In this document: positions 52,530-62,710 of the stretch, piece by piece | Numbering within the stretch: the stretch's first letter is position 1 | Layout: every line of letters begins with the position of its first letter | Source of the DNA: an uncultured Clostridia bacterium | Lineage (GTDB): Bacteria; Bacillota; Clostridia; TANB77; CAG-508 | Assembly (NCBI GenBank): GCA_934149275.1 | Contig: CAKPEG010000005.1 | Coordinates: 12,558-76,557 of the forward strand | DNA: 64,000 bases | Reading direction: 5' to 3' | Position numbers and translations under genes: made by a program | The notes under the pieces: generated by a model | What the model was told of the DNA's origin: nothing | The model's input: only the letters and a program-made list of their open reading frames with translations | The model's database searches: none

Positions 52530-54830
52530 TTAATCTAAAACTTCTAATCCAGCATATTTTGCCATTAGGCGTTTGTGTCCTATTTTATCAAATGTGATAT
52601 CTACTTTTGCATCATCGCCTTCTGCTTCAACATAATTGATTCTTCCTTCACCAAACTTTTTATGATATACACGTTGTCCTGCTCTATATATGCTAACATC
52701 CACACTTGCACTTGCTGGTTTTTTATTTAAATTATTTAAAAAGCTTTCTGCTGTTCTAAAGTTGTATTGCATTGCTGGTTTGGCTGATTTTACTTCATCA
52801 GATTTATATGATGTAACATGACTATTTCCATATTTCCATTCATATTGATAATCTTCATATGTTTTTTGTGGCTTGTCCTCAAAGTTTTCATCAAATCCAT
52901 CCATTAATTCTTTTGGAATTTCTTTAACAAATCTTGAAACTTGGTTGCAACTTGTTGAACCAAATATTGTTCTTTGACGTGCACAACTTATGAACAAATT
53001 TTGTTTTGCTCTTGTAATTCCAACATAGCATAATCTACGTTCTTCTTCTAATTCTTTAGGTTCTCCTATTGATTTGTACCCTGGAAAAATTCCTTCTTCC
53101 ATACCAACTAAAAATACTACTGGAAATTCAAGTCCTTTTGCACTATGTAATGTCATTAATGTAACTGAATCTTCTTGGTCATCTGCATTGTCAAGGTCGC
53201 TTGAAAGTGTAATTCCTTCCAAGAATTCTTCTAGTGAATTTTCTGCCATTTGCTCTTCAAATTCCATTGCAACTGTTAAAAATTCCTCAATGTTTTCAAG
53301 TCTTGTTTCTGCTTCTGTTGTATCCTCATCTTCTAGTGCTTTTGTATATCCTGTTTTATTTAACGTTTCTTTTATTAAATCTGATATTTTTATGTTGTCT
53401 TTTTTAGCTCTTAATTCTTCTATTTGTGATACAAATTCTCTTGAATTTACAAATACTCTGTTTAATCCAAATTCGTCTGCTCTTTTAATTACGTCATACA
53501 TTGATGTCTCAGATTGCATAGCAATTTGTTGCACATTGTCTAAACTTGTTTTTCCTATTCCTCTTTTAGGCTCATTTATTATTCTTGTTAAACTTAAATT
53601 GTCAGAAGGATTTTGGATTAATCTTAAATAGGCAATTGTATCTTTTATTTCTTTTCTTTCATAGAACTTTAGACCACCTATTATTTTATATGGAACATTT
53701 TCTCTTCTTAAAATATCCTCTATACTACGTGATTGGCTGTTCATTCTATATAAAATAGCAAAGTCATTATATGTCATATATTCTTCTCTACGAAGTCTGT
53801 TTATATTTTCGACAATGAAGTTCGCTTCATCATATTCGTCGTTTCCTCTGAAAACTGTTATCATTCCACCTTTACCATTTTCTGTCCAAAGTTTTTTCTC
53901 ATATTTTGTTTCATTATGCTTAATTACTGCATTTGCTGCATCTAGAATATTTTGTGTACATCTATAATTTTGCTCTAATTTGATTATTTTTGTTCCTGGG
54001 AAATCTTTTTCAAAGTTTAAAATATTTGTTATGTCTGCACCTCTAAAAGAATATATTCCCTGGTCATTATCTCCAACAACTGTTATATTTCCATGACGTG
54101 CTGCTAAAATTGAAACTAATGTAAATTGTGCTTTGTTAGTATCCTGATACTCATCTACTAAAACATACTCAAATTTATTTGAATAATATTCTAAAATATC
54201 TGGGTTTTCAGATAGAATTCTGATTGTATAGTTTATAATATCATCAAAGTCTATAGCATTATTTTCTCTTAATCTTTTTTGGTATAATTCATAAACTTTT
54301 GCAATTGTTTCCTTCCTTATTTCATTGTTTGTTCTTAATTTGTACGCGTCTGGCTCTAACATTTCATTTTTTGCGTTACTAATTTCAGAAAGTACTGCTC
54401 TGTCATTAAGCATTTTATCATCTATATTTAGTTGTTTTAAACATTGTTTTACAAGTGTTCGTTGATCTGAAGAGTCAAAAATTATGAAAGAAGATGTAAA
54501 TCCTATTCTATCAATATATCTTCTTAAAATTCTTACACATATAGAATGGAATGTTCCTATCCACATATCTTTTGCAACATCTCCAACTAAATTTTCAACT
54601 CTTTCTTTCATTTCATTTGCTGCTTTATTTGTAAACGTAATTGCTAAGATACTCCATGGTTTAACATTTTTTTCTTGCATTAAATATGCAATTTTATGTG
54701 TTAAAACTTTTGTCTTTCCTGAGCCAGCACCAGCTATTACAAGGCATGGTCCCTCTGTTGAAAGAACTGCTTCCTTTTGTTTATCATTAAGTACATCTAT
54801 TATATCATTCATTTGATTTTTATCCCTCAC
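52530..54830 (-). CDS. pcrA: ATP-dependent 3'-5' DNA helicase PcrA/UvrD
   Basis: A 766-residue superfamily 1 helicase used in repair and replication restart. Walker A AGAGSGKT (33-40), motif Ia ITFTNKAANEM, Walker B VLVDEYQDTN, motif III VGDNDQGIYSFRGA, motif IV LEQNYRCTQNI, motif V VTLMTLHSAKGLEFPVVFLVG, motif VI EERRLCYVGITRAKQNL. The C-terminal Tudor-like RNA polymerase-binding domain is present (YRAGQRVYHKKFGEG). Full length and normal. Confidence 0.97.
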   Translation of the reverse strand: MRDKNQMNDIIDVLNDKQKEAVLSTEGPCLVIAGAGSGKTKVLTHKIAYLMQEKNVKPWSILAITFTNKAANEMKERVENLVGDVAKDMWIGTFHSICVRILRRYIDRIGFTSSFIIFDSSDQRTLVKQCLKQLNIDDKMLNDRAVLSEISNAKNEMLEPDAYKLRTNNEIRKETIAKVYELYQKRLRENNAIDFDDIINYTIRILSENPDILEYYSNKFEYVLVDEYQDTNKAQFTLVSILAARHGNITVVGDNDQGIYSFRGADITNILNFEKDFPGTKIIKLEQNYRCTQNILDAANAVIKHNETKYEKKLWTENGKGGMITVFRGNDEYDEANFIVENINRLRREEYMTYNDFAILYRMNSQSRSIEDILRRENVPYKIIGGLKFYERKEIKDTIAYLRLIQNPSDNLSLTRIINEPKRGIGKTSLDNVQQIAMQSETSMYDVIKRADEFGLNRVFVNSREFVSQIEELRAKKDNIKISDLIKETLNKTGYTKALEDEDTTEAETRLENIEEFLTVAMEFEEQMAENSLEEFLEGITLSSDLDNADDQEDSVTLMTLHSAKGLEFPVVFLVGMEEGIFPGYKSIGEPKELEEERRLCYVGITRAKQNLFISCARQRTIFGSTSCNQVSRFVKEIPKELMDGFDENFEDKPQKTYEDYQYEWKYGNSHVTSYKSDEVKSAKPAMQYNFRTAESFLNNLNKKPASASVDVSIYRAGQRVYHKKFGEGRINYVEAEGDDAKVDITFDKIGHKRLMAKYAGLEVLD

Positions 54831-54894
54831 TTTTACGAATTTATGTTTGCATTATATAAAACTTTTTAACATTTGTAAATAGTGTTTTTATATA

Positions 54895-54936
54895 ATATGA
54901 AAGTTCTTTAAACTTTTGCTCTATATGTATAGAAAT
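54895..54936 (+). repeat. Degenerate R3-type hairpin
   Basis: TTTTTATATAATATGAAAGTTC followed by a decayed right arm resembles the terminal hairpin of R3. It lies in the 54831-55152 gap, which otherwise holds only the promoter described next. Confidence 0.35.
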
Positions 54937-55086
54937 TATTATTTACTATACTATTTTCTAGAAATTTATTTTGTACTTTTTGCATATGTACAAGGATACA
55001 TTCTTTAAGAAATTATGATAATTTTAAGTGTTTTTTTATACGGTTTTTTCATTTTTTTAATATTCATTACTTTTTGGTTACATCTA

Positions 55087-55116
55087 TTGACATGTACTTA
55101 TTTTTATTTGTAAAAT
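55087..55116 (+). promoter_or_regulatory. Predicted promoter of the small LPXTG gene
   Basis: Perfect TTGACA (55087-55092), an 18-base spacer and TAAAAT (55111-55116), 36 bases ahead of the ATG at 55153, which has a TAGGAGG site. Confidence 0.5.
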
Positions 55117-55152
55117 GAAGTTAATAAAATATTTTTACATAGGAGGATTATA

Positions 55153-55569
55153 ATGAGAAATATAAAAAAAGCTTTAATCTTTGTTGTATCAATCTCACTT
55201 ATATTTGCATTTGCTAATTTTTCTTTGGCAAGTTCTATAACTGCAAGAAATTCTACAAATGCTAGTGAAAATTCTTCAACACAAGATAATACTTCAGATA
55301 ATTCTACTGATGATTCTTCAGATAATACATCTAGCAGTTCTTCTAATAGAGCTACAAGCAACTCTTCAAGTAGTTTAAATTCTGTTAGCCAATCATCATC
55401 AAGTACATCTACTTCAAAAACAATTAATACATCAAATTCATCAGAGAATTTACCTAAAACAGGTATTGATAAAACATCTTTTAATTTTGCTATGATTCTT
55501 TTACTTGCATTAGTTTTAAGTATGTTTTCACTTGTTCAATACAATAAAATTTCTAAAAAGGATGAATAA
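55153..55569 (+). CDS. Small LPXTG-anchored Ser/Thr/Asn-rich surface protein (138 aa)
   Basis: Signal peptide (1-28, KKALIFVVSISLIFAFANFS), then an 80-residue low-complexity Ser/Thr/Asn/Asp stretch without a domain, then the sorting signal NLPKTGIDK, a hydrophobic segment and a basic tail KKDE. It is a substrate for sortase. The low-complexity stalk may be glycosylated or extended (inference). It stands alone on the plus strand, convergent with prfA. Confidence 0.85.
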   Translation: MRNIKKALIFVVSISLIFAFANFSLASSITARNSTNASENSSTQDNTSDNSTDDSSDNTSSSSSNRATSNSSSSLNSVSQSSSSTSTSKTINTSNSSENLPKTGIDKTSFNFAMILLLALVLSMFSLVQYNKISKKDE

Positions 55570-55590
55570 TATTTAAAAGCAAGAAAAATT

Positions 55591-55613
55591 AGGGACTTCA
55601 AATTGAAGTCCCT
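55591..55613. terminator. Bidirectional terminator
   Basis: Perfect 11-bp stem AGGGACTTCAA / TTGAAGTCCCT with a one-base centre (effective loop of a few bases), A-rich on one side and T-rich on the other, between the LPXTG gene and prfA. Confidence 0.88.
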
Positions 55614-55624
55614 TTAATTATTTA

Positions 55625-56686
55625 TTATTCTTGATCACCTTTTAATTTCTCAGCTCTATCATATGCTGTTATTGCATCAATCATTTCATCTAAGTTTCCA
55701 TTTAAGAAATCTTCCATTTGATATATACTCATTCCAATTCTGTGATCTGTTATTCTTCCTTGTGGATAGTTATAAGTACGAATTTTCTCACTTCTATCAC
55801 CTGCGCCTACTTGTGATTTTCTCTCACTTGCAAGTTCTTCATCTTGTTTTTTCTTTTCCATTTCATAAATTCTTGATTTTAATAATCTCATTGCATATTC
55901 TCTGTTTTGAACTTGTGAACGTTCTGTTTGACATTCAGCAACAATTCCTGTTGGTTCATGGATTAATCTAACTGCAGATGAAGTTTTGTTAACGTGCTGT
56001 CCACCAGCTCCTGATGCTCTGAAAACTTCCATTCTTATATCAGCTGGGTTTAATTCAACTTCAACATCTTCAACAACTGGCAATACTGCAACTGTTGCTG
56101 TTGATGTATGAATTCTACCACTACTTTCTGTATCTGGAACTCTTTGAACTCTATGAACACCACTTTCGAATTTTAATCTACTATAAACTCCTTTTCCTGT
56201 TATCATAAAAGAAATTTCTTTGTATCCACCTAATTCTGTAGCGTTTTCATTTAATACTTCTAATTTCCAGTGTTTTCTTTCTGCATACATTGAATACATT
56301 CTAAATAATGTACCTGCAAATAGAGCTGCTTCTTCTCCTCCAGCTCCTCCACGGATTTCACAGATTATGTTTTTCTCATCATCTTTATCCTTAGGAATTA
56401 ACAATAATTTTAATTCTTCTTCTATTTTAGGTAACTTTTCTCTGCACTCTGCCATTTGCATTTCTGCTAACTCTTTTAAGTCTTTATCTGCAAGCATTTC
56501 TTGTGCTTCATCATATGCACCTTTAACTTTTTTGTATTCTCTATATTTTTCTACTATATCTGTCATATCGCTGTGCTCTTTCATTAAGTTTTTCCATTCA
56601 TTTTGTCTTGAAATAACCTCTGGATCACTTATAAGCTTATTTAATTCTTCATAACGTTTTTCAACAGCTTCTAATTTTTGAAACAT
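55625..56686 (-). CDS. prfA: Peptide chain release factor 1
   Basis: A 353-residue class I release factor recognising UAA and UAG. The PVT-type anticodon region lies near RIHTSTATVAVLP, the GGQ loop is in ASGAGGQHVNKTSSAVR, and the N-terminal coiled coil is normal. Last in the smc-tatD-prfA run, and ended by the bidirectional terminator. Confidence 0.97.
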   Translation of the reverse strand: MFQKLEAVEKRYEELNKLISDPEVISRQNEWKNLMKEHSDMTDIVEKYREYKKVKGAYDEAQEMLADKDLKELAEMQMAECREKLPKIEEELKLLLIPKDKDDEKNIICEIRGGAGGEEAALFAGTLFRMYSMYAERKHWKLEVLNENATELGGYKEISFMITGKGVYSRLKFESGVHRVQRVPDTESSGRIHTSTATVAVLPVVEDVEVELNPADIRMEVFRASGAGGQHVNKTSSAVRLIHEPTGIVAECQTERSQVQNREYAMRLLKSRIYEMEKKKQDEELASERKSQVGAGDRSEKIRTYNYPQGRITDHRIGMSIYQMEDFLNGNLDEMIDAITAYDRAEKLKGDQE

Positions 56687-56823
56687 AAAACTCTCTCCTT
56701 TAAATTTTTAACATTTCAATTATATACGATTTTCACGCATTTTTCAAGGGTTTCACTTATATTGGATATTAATTTTAAATTTTATTTCGGTTTTACAAAC
56801 TAAATTTAAGTTTGGCAATCCAC

Positions 56824-57591
56824 CTAATCTTCAATTTTAAATATTCTTTTAGCATTATTTTTTGTAAGTTCCGCAACGTCAGCAAGCGGAATATTTTTTA
56901 CTTCAGCTATTTTCATCGCTACATATTTTACAAATAATGATGTATTCGTTTCACCTCTATGTGGCTCTGGTGCTAAGTAAGGGCTATCTGTCTCAATTAG
57001 TATTCTGTCCATTGGCACAATCTCTATGCAACCAGCTGATTTTGCATTTTTAAATGTTACATTTCCACTAAATGATATATAAAATCCAAGTTTTAGCCCT
57101 TCTTTTATCAATTCTTGATTTAATGGGCAACAATGAAATACTCCCTTATTTTTGGGACAATGTTCTTTTAAAATTTCAATTGTATCCATTACTGCTTCTC
57201 TTGTGTGAATTACAATTGGTAGGTCTAATCTATCTGCCATTTTTATTTGCTCTACAAATACTTTTTTTTGTAATTCTTTATTTTCTTTGTTCCAATGATA
57301 GTCTAATCCAATCTCTCCAATTGCTACACATTTAGAATCTTTTGCGATTTTCTCAAGTTCTTCAAGTTCTGTTTCCACATTATCGTTTATATCATTTGGT
57401 GAAATTCCACAAGTTGCAAACATATGGTGATATTTCCTTGTGAAATTTACAGCATCTTCTGAAGATTTTAGATTATATCCTGCACATATAATGTTAGTTA
57501 TTTCGTCATCATACATTTCTTTAATTAGTTCATTTCTATTTTGAATGAATCTCTCATCATTGTAATGTGCATGTGAGTCGAAAAAATTCAT
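56824..57591 (-). CDS. tatD: TatD family metal-dependent deoxyribonuclease
   Basis: A 255-residue TIM-barrel hydrolase. Motifs FDSHAHYND (metal HxH), GEIGLDYHW, PIVIHTREA, FHCCP and LIETDSPYLAPEPHRG. TatD enzymes are nucleases implicated in DNA repair and RNA turnover. Between smc and prfA on the same strand. Confidence 0.95.
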   Translation of the reverse strand: MNFFDSHAHYNDERFIQNRNELIKEMYDDEITNIICAGYNLKSSEDAVNFTRKYHHMFATCGISPNDINDNVETELEELEKIAKDSKCVAIGEIGLDYHWNKENKELQKKVFVEQIKMADRLDLPIVIHTREAVMDTIEILKEHCPKNKGVFHCCPLNQELIKEGLKLGFYISFSGNVTFKNAKSAGCIEIVPMDRILIETDSPYLAPEPHRGETNTSLFVKYVAMKIAEVKNIPLADVAELTKNNAKRIFKIED

Positions 57592-57611
57592 AATATCCTC
57601 CTTCTATTTAT

Positions 57612-57652
57612 TTTATATAGTATGAAAATCCTCTGAACTCCATATTATATAA
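57612..57652 (+). repeat. Solo R3-type hairpin
   Basis: TTTTATATAGTATGAAAATCC paired with CATATTATATAAA resembles the R3 terminal hairpin without the R3 body. It lies between tatD and smc. Confidence 0.35.
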
Positions 57653-57771
57653 ATTCAACACTCAAATAAATATGTGGTCTTTAAAATTGCAAATGTTTAT
57701 AATGTTCATTCATGACCTATAAATACTTTTGCCCGTTTTTAAATGCTATTATATAATACAACAATTTTAGT

Positions 57772-57793
57772 GGCAGGCTAGAAACAGCCTGCC
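57772..57793. terminator. G+C-rich hairpin after smc
   Basis: Arms GGCAGGCT (57772-57779) and AGCCTGCC (57786-57793) with a six-base loop, nine bases after the smc stop. On the minus strand no T-run follows, so it may be an mRNA 3' stabiliser or a weak terminator. Confidence 0.55.
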
Positions 57794-57801
57794 TTCTTTA
57801 A

Positions 57802-60800
57802 TTATTTTCTTTGTTCTTTTAAGTCTAGTGATAATAATTTTGAAATACCGTTTTCTTGCATTGTAATACCATAAACAGTATTTGCTGCTTCCATTGTTCC
57901 TTTTCTATGTGTGATTACAAGGAACTGTGAATTTTGTGCAAATTTTTTCAAATATTCAGCAAAACGATAAACGTTAACATCATCAAGTGCTGCTTCTATT
58001 TCATCAAGTACGCAGAATGGTGCTGGATTTATTTTTAAAATTGCAAATAAAAGTGCAATTGCTGTGAAAGCTCTTTCTCCACCTGATAATAGCATCATAT
58101 TTTGAAGTTTCTTTCCTGGTGGTTGAACTTCAATTTCTATTCCAGATTCCAAAACGTTTTCTTCATCTGTTAATTTAAGCTCTGCTCTACCTCCACCAAA
58201 TAATTCAATAAATACTTCTGAAAAGTTTTTATTAATAATTTTAAATCTTTCTTCAAATTGTTTTTTCATGACTGATGTCATATCTGAAATAACGTTTCTT
58301 AATTTGGCCATTGTTGTTTCAAGGTCTAAACGTTGTTCATTCATGAAATCATAACGTTCTTTTAATTTCTTGTATTCTTCTATTGCATCTATGTTAACAC
58401 TACCAAGTTCTTTCATTTTGCTACGCAATTCGTTAACTTGTTTTTGAACTTCAGCAACATTTTTAGGTTCTTGATATTCTCCTGGATCATTTGGAGTAAT
58501 TTCATATTCTTCCCACATTTTTGCAATAATTTGTTCAAGTTCTACTTCATATTTTGATTTCTTAATATCAGCTTTATTAATTTGCTCTTTTAATCCATCA
58601 ATCTTTTCCATTTGATCTGTGAAGCTTTCTTCTGTTTCTTCTAATTTAGCATTTTTAGCAATCCTGTCATTTTTCAATTCTTCAACCTTATTGCCACTAT
58701 TTGAAACTTCTTTAATCAAATTCTCGATTTGTGCATTTAATTCTTCATTAGTAGATTCTAAATTCTTATTATCTTCAATGATTTTTTCTTTTTGGTCTTG
58801 TTTATTTGCAGTTGAAATATTAATATTTTCAATATCTTTATTAATTCTTTCAACAATTTCATCAATTGAAGCTTCACTCTCATCAAATGATGATACAGAA
58901 ATTTTTAAGTTTGTAATATCAAAATTTAAATCATCTACAATTGCCTGAGTTTCCTTATTGTTAGCTGCGAATTCTTCTATTTCTTTATTTAAGCTTTTGT
59001 TTTCTTCATCTAGTGCTGCTATTTTGTCATTTAACTCTTTTTGTGTTTCTTTGTTTATGTTTAATTGATCATCAATTGATTTATCTTCTTCACGTAATTT
59101 TTCAAGTCTTTTTTCGACCTTAGAAACTGCTTCTTCAATTGAAATAACTTTTTGTTTTTCTGTTGCATATACAATTTCAATATCTTTTAACTCATTATCT
59201 AAAGCTGTAACTTCTTCTAATAAATCTTCTATTGAATTTTCATAATCTTCTTTTTCTTTTTTCAAGCTTGCAATTTTTTCTTGCAATTTAGCTATATATT
59301 TTTTTAAATCTTCTATTTCTCTAGATCTTCCTAAGATGTTAACTGTTTTAGTTGAAACACTACCACCACTAATTGCTCCTGATGGATTAAGAACATCTCC
59401 TTCTAGTGTTACAATTCTAAATCCATAAGAATTTTTTCTTGCAATTGCAATTGCGTTATCCATGTTATCAACAATTACAGTTCTGCCTAATAAGCTTAAT
59501 ATAATTTGTTCATATTTTTTATCAAATTTAACCAAGTCAGAAGCTACCCCTATAACACCTTTTTCAGTTTTTATTTTATCTAATTTTTTTCCTTTAACTG
59601 AGCTGATTGGTAAGAAACTTGCTCTACCTAAATTAAATTTTCTTAAATGATTTACAAGTTTTTTTGCATCTTCTTCTGTGTCTGTAACTATGTTTTGCAT
59701 AGTTTGACCTAAACACATTTCTATTGCAACCTCATATTCTTTTGGAACGCTAACTAAATTAGCAATTACGCCATGTACACCTTTTTTTAGTGAACTATCT
59801 TTTTCACAGTCTTGCAAAATTGCTTTAACACTTCTAATATATCCTTCTTTTTCTTTTTCTGTCTCAATAAGAAATCTTAATCTAGAATCTTTCATTCTCA
59901 TTTCTGATTCTGCTTGATTGATTTTTAAATCATAATCTTTTAATTTTAAATCTGCTTCATTTCTCTTAGCTTCTATTTCATTTAAATTATTTTTAATTTT
60001 TTCTCTTTTTGTTTCTATTTCTGTGAACTTTTGAGAAATTTCTGATTTTGTCATACGTGAAGAATCTAGTTCTGATATGTTTGAATTTATTTCCTCTTCA
60101 ATTACTTTTTTTCTTGCTTTTGAGTTTTCAACATTTGCTACTAATGTTGATATCGTGTTTGAAATTTCATATTTCTCGTCTGTGTTGTCTTCTACTTTTT
60201 TCTTCTTAGTTTCCATTTCTAGTTCTTTAGAAGACATTTTATCTGTTAATTCTTTTAAGCTTGCTTCCTTTTCTTCAAGCTCTTTTGCAAACTTTTCTTT
60301 ATTTGCTGTTAAATTAATTTTTTTACTATTTTTCTGGTCTTTTTCTTCTTCAAGGATTTTAAGTCTTTCCTCGTTTTCAATAATTTCTTTTTCTAATCTT
60401 TCAAAGTTACTGTTATTATTACTTATTTTTTCAAGATTTAAATTGATATCAGCTTTTATTTGTTCTTTCTTTTTATCATTTTCAAATCCTAAATTTTGCA
60501 TTTTTTCAATTTGTTCTGTTATATTGTCTAAACTTTCACGTAGTTTTTCTTTTGTTTCTTGTATATTAGATAATCTCTCATTTTCACGAACTAATTGTGT
60601 ATTATATATATCTTGGTCATTAATAACTTCTTCAATTCTTTTTTTGTAATCATTTATATTATGTATAAATAATCCTATTTCAATTGTTTTTAGTTCATCT
60701 CTTAATCTTAAAAATTCTTTAGCCTTTTCTGCTTGAACACGTGTTGGTTCTATGCTCGTTTCAATTTCTGAAATAATGTCATTTATTCTAAGTAAATTTA

Positions 60801-61356
60801 ATTTTGCTTGTTCTAGTTTCTTTTCAGATTCTGCTTTTCTTACTCTATATTTTACAATTCCTGCTGCTTCTTCAAATATATGTCTTCTTTCATCAGATTT
60901 GTTGCTTAAAATTTCATCTATTTTTCCCTGACCTATTATTGAATATCCATCTTTTCCTATACCTGTATCCATAAATAGTTCTAAGACATCTTTTAATCTA
61001 CATGGTGTTTTGTTTATAAAATATCCGGATTCACCACTTCTGTAAATTTTTCTTGTTATTGTTACTTCATTATATTCTATAGGTAATTTCTGATCTGAAT
61101 TGTCCATTACCATTGATACTTCGGCAAATCCTACTGATTTTCTACTTTGAGTTCCAGCAAAAATTACATCTTCTGTTTTTGATCCTCTAAGTGATTTCAT
61201 GCTTTGTTCACCTAGTACCCATCTAATTGCATCAGAAATATTACTCTTTCCTGATCCGTTAGGTCCTATAACTGTTGTAATTCCTGGCATGAATTCTAAA
61301 ACTGTTTTATCTGCAAAAGATTTAAAACCTTGTAATTCTAACTTTTTTAAATACAT
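57802..61356 (-). CDS. smc: Chromosome segregation ATPase SMC
   Basis: A 1184-residue SMC protein that compacts and segregates the chromosome with ScpA and ScpB. Walker A GPNGSGKSN (31-39), coiled coils about 165-500 and 660-1020, hinge about 515-655 (GVHGVIANLVSVPKEYEVAI and RIVTLEGDVLNPSGAISGGS), signature LLSGGERAFTAIALLFAI and Walker B FCVLDEIEAALDD near the C-terminus. Normal length. Confidence 0.97.
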   Translation of the reverse strand: MYLKKLELQGFKSFADKTVLEFMPGITTVIGPNGSGKSNISDAIRWVLGEQSMKSLRGSKTEDVIFAGTQSRKSVGFAEVSMVMDNSDQKLPIEYNEVTITRKIYRSGESGYFINKTPCRLKDVLELFMDTGIGKDGYSIIGQGKIDEILSNKSDERRHIFEEAAGIVKYRVRKAESEKKLEQAKLNLLRINDIISEIETSIEPTRVQAEKAKEFLRLRDELKTIEIGLFIHNINDYKKRIEEVINDQDIYNTQLVRENERLSNIQETKEKLRESLDNITEQIEKMQNLGFENDKKKEQIKADINLNLEKISNNNSNFERLEKEIIENEERLKILEEEKDQKNSKKINLTANKEKFAKELEEKEASLKELTDKMSSKELEMETKKKKVEDNTDEKYEISNTISTLVANVENSKARKKVIEEEINSNISELDSSRMTKSEISQKFTEIETKREKIKNNLNEIEAKRNEADLKLKDYDLKINQAESEMRMKDSRLRFLIETEKEKEGYIRSVKAILQDCEKDSSLKKGVHGVIANLVSVPKEYEVAIEMCLGQTMQNIVTDTEEDAKKLVNHLRKFNLGRASFLPISSVKGKKLDKIKTEKGVIGVASDLVKFDKKYEQIILSLLGRTVIVDNMDNAIAIARKNSYGFRIVTLEGDVLNPSGAISGGSVSTKTVNILGRSREIEDLKKYIAKLQEKIASLKKEKEDYENSIEDLLEEVTALDNELKDIEIVYATEKQKVISIEEAVSKVEKRLEKLREEDKSIDDQLNINKETQKELNDKIAALDEENKSLNKEIEEFAANNKETQAIVDDLNFDITNLKISVSSFDESEASIDEIVERINKDIENINISTANKQDQKEKIIEDNKNLESTNEELNAQIENLIKEVSNSGNKVEELKNDRIAKNAKLEETEESFTDQMEKIDGLKEQINKADIKKSKYEVELEQIIAKMWEEYEITPNDPGEYQEPKNVAEVQKQVNELRSKMKELGSVNIDAIEEYKKLKERYDFMNEQRLDLETTMAKLRNVISDMTSVMKKQFEERFKIINKNFSEVFIELFGGGRAELKLTDEENVLESGIEIEVQPPGKKLQNMMLLSGGERAFTAIALLFAILKINPAPFCVLDEIEAALDDVNVYRFAEYLKKFAQNSQFLVITHRKGTMEAANTVYGITMQENGISKLLSLDLKEQRK

Positions 61357-61540
61357 TTTATCTTCCTTCTTTATAATTTCATTTTTTCCCCAAAATTACG
61401 CATACTTATCATATATTAATTTTTAAATTTTATCAAGCACTTTTCCTTGACCAAATCATTTCTTAGATATATTATATAAATTAGGAGTAGGCTTTTTAAT
61501 GAGCTTACAGATTAAATTTACTAAAGATAGGAGAAAAAGA

Positions 61541-62482
61541 ATGAAAGAAGAATTCGATTTTTATGACCGAACATCTTTGAAATCATATAATCTCGACTCA
61601 TCTATGCGATATCAACTTGCTTGTTTAGACAGTCTTGATGTTTTCACGAGAAAGCATTGTGAAAACGTTGCTGCTATTACTTGCCGTTTATGCGAGTATT
61701 TACACCTGCAAGAAGGTTTTACAATTTATTGTACGATTTGTGCATATCTTCATGATATAGGTAAATTGTTTATTCCACCTTCTGTTTTGCAAAAACAAGG
61801 AAGACTTACTAATGAAGAATATGAAGTAATGAAAACACATACTACAATCGGTTATAACATGTGTATGAAAGACTTGAAATTGCGACCTTATGCTGCTGGT
61901 CCATATTATCATCATGAAGCTCTTAATGGATCTGGTTACCCTCAAGGTCTTGTTGCTAAAGATATCCCTTATGAAGCTCAAATTATTCGTGTTGCTGATG
62001 AGTATGATGCTATAACATCTAAGAGACAATATAAAACTCATATTGGTACTGTTGATACTTTAAAAATATTAATTGAAAATGCTACTCCAGTTAAGTCTAA
62101 AGATAATGAACGTAGTGTTATTAAAGATCATTCTGTTGGAAGAATTGATAAAAAAATATTAAGAGCTTTATTTAAGGTTATTATTGATGATACTGAATAT
62201 GAAATATCTGCAAGAATTGAGTATTTGGACTTTGTTAAAGAAGAAATTGCTCGTTTGAATAATGCTGAAAAATATTATAAAAAATATTTATCAACTCCTT
62301 TTAAGAGTAAAAAAGAATACTATAAACAAGGTGTTGAAATGTACTTAAGAAAATTAAATGGTGAGACTATTGAAAATTTTGAAAGAGTTTTGAATCAATA
62401 TAAGGAGTCTTATATTGACAGACAAAAACATATTGATCAGTTATATCAGGAGATTAAAGAGATAAAGAAATTAAAAGTATAG
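61541..62482 (+). CDS. HD-GYP domain protein (putative c-di-GMP phosphodiesterase)
   Basis: About 313 residues. I chose the ATG at 61541 (MKEEFDFYDRTS) because a strong TAGGAG site precedes it at good spacing; the ATG at 61499 adds 14 basic residues. The domain has HCENVAAITCRLCEYL, the metal site YLHDIGKLFIPPSVL, HTTIGY, HHEALNGSGYPQGL (the GYP motif) and RVADEYDAITSKR. HD-GYP proteins degrade c-di-GMP; with the GGDEF protein at 49073 both arms of the pathway are in this window. The C-terminal 100 residues are helical with no known domain. Confidence 0.88.
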   Translation: MKEEFDFYDRTSLKSYNLDSSMRYQLACLDSLDVFTRKHCENVAAITCRLCEYLHLQEGFTIYCTICAYLHDIGKLFIPPSVLQKQGRLTNEEYEVMKTHTTIGYNMCMKDLKLRPYAAGPYYHHEALNGSGYPQGLVAKDIPYEAQIIRVADEYDAITSKRQYKTHIGTVDTLKILIENATPVKSKDNERSVIKDHSVGRIDKKILRALFKVIIDDTEYEISARIEYLDFVKEEIARLNNAEKYYKKYLSTPFKSKKEYYKQGVEMYLRKLNGETIENFERVLNQYKESYIDRQKHIDQLYQEIKEIKKLKV

Positions 62483-62585
62483 AAAATTATCAAACTAAAT
62501 TTTTCCACTTTTCATTTACAAAAGAATTAACTCTGTATATAATAAAAATAGGAAATGAAATCCACGTAAGTGGTTGCCGAAGAAT

Positions 62586-62625
62586 AAATAAGCCATTCCT
62601 CCGTCAAAAGCAGAATGGCTTATTT
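62586..62625 (+). terminator. Terminator of the HD-GYP gene
   Basis: Perfect 13-bp stem AAATAAGCCATTC (62586-62598) / GAATGGCTTATTT (62613-62625) followed by a T-rich tail. Confidence 0.85.
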
Positions 62626-62710
62626 TTATTGCCTATGCATAATAGTATATAACATTTTTTCAAAAGACAAGCTCGGTGAATTATATTTTTACGCATTTTT
62701 TAGATAAATT

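Noticed and set aside
60077..60649. A 190-codon plus-strand frame inside smc
   Set aside because: Antisense of the SMC coiled coil; its Phe/Ser/Leu-rich composition is what A+T-rich Lys/Glu codons give on the other strand.
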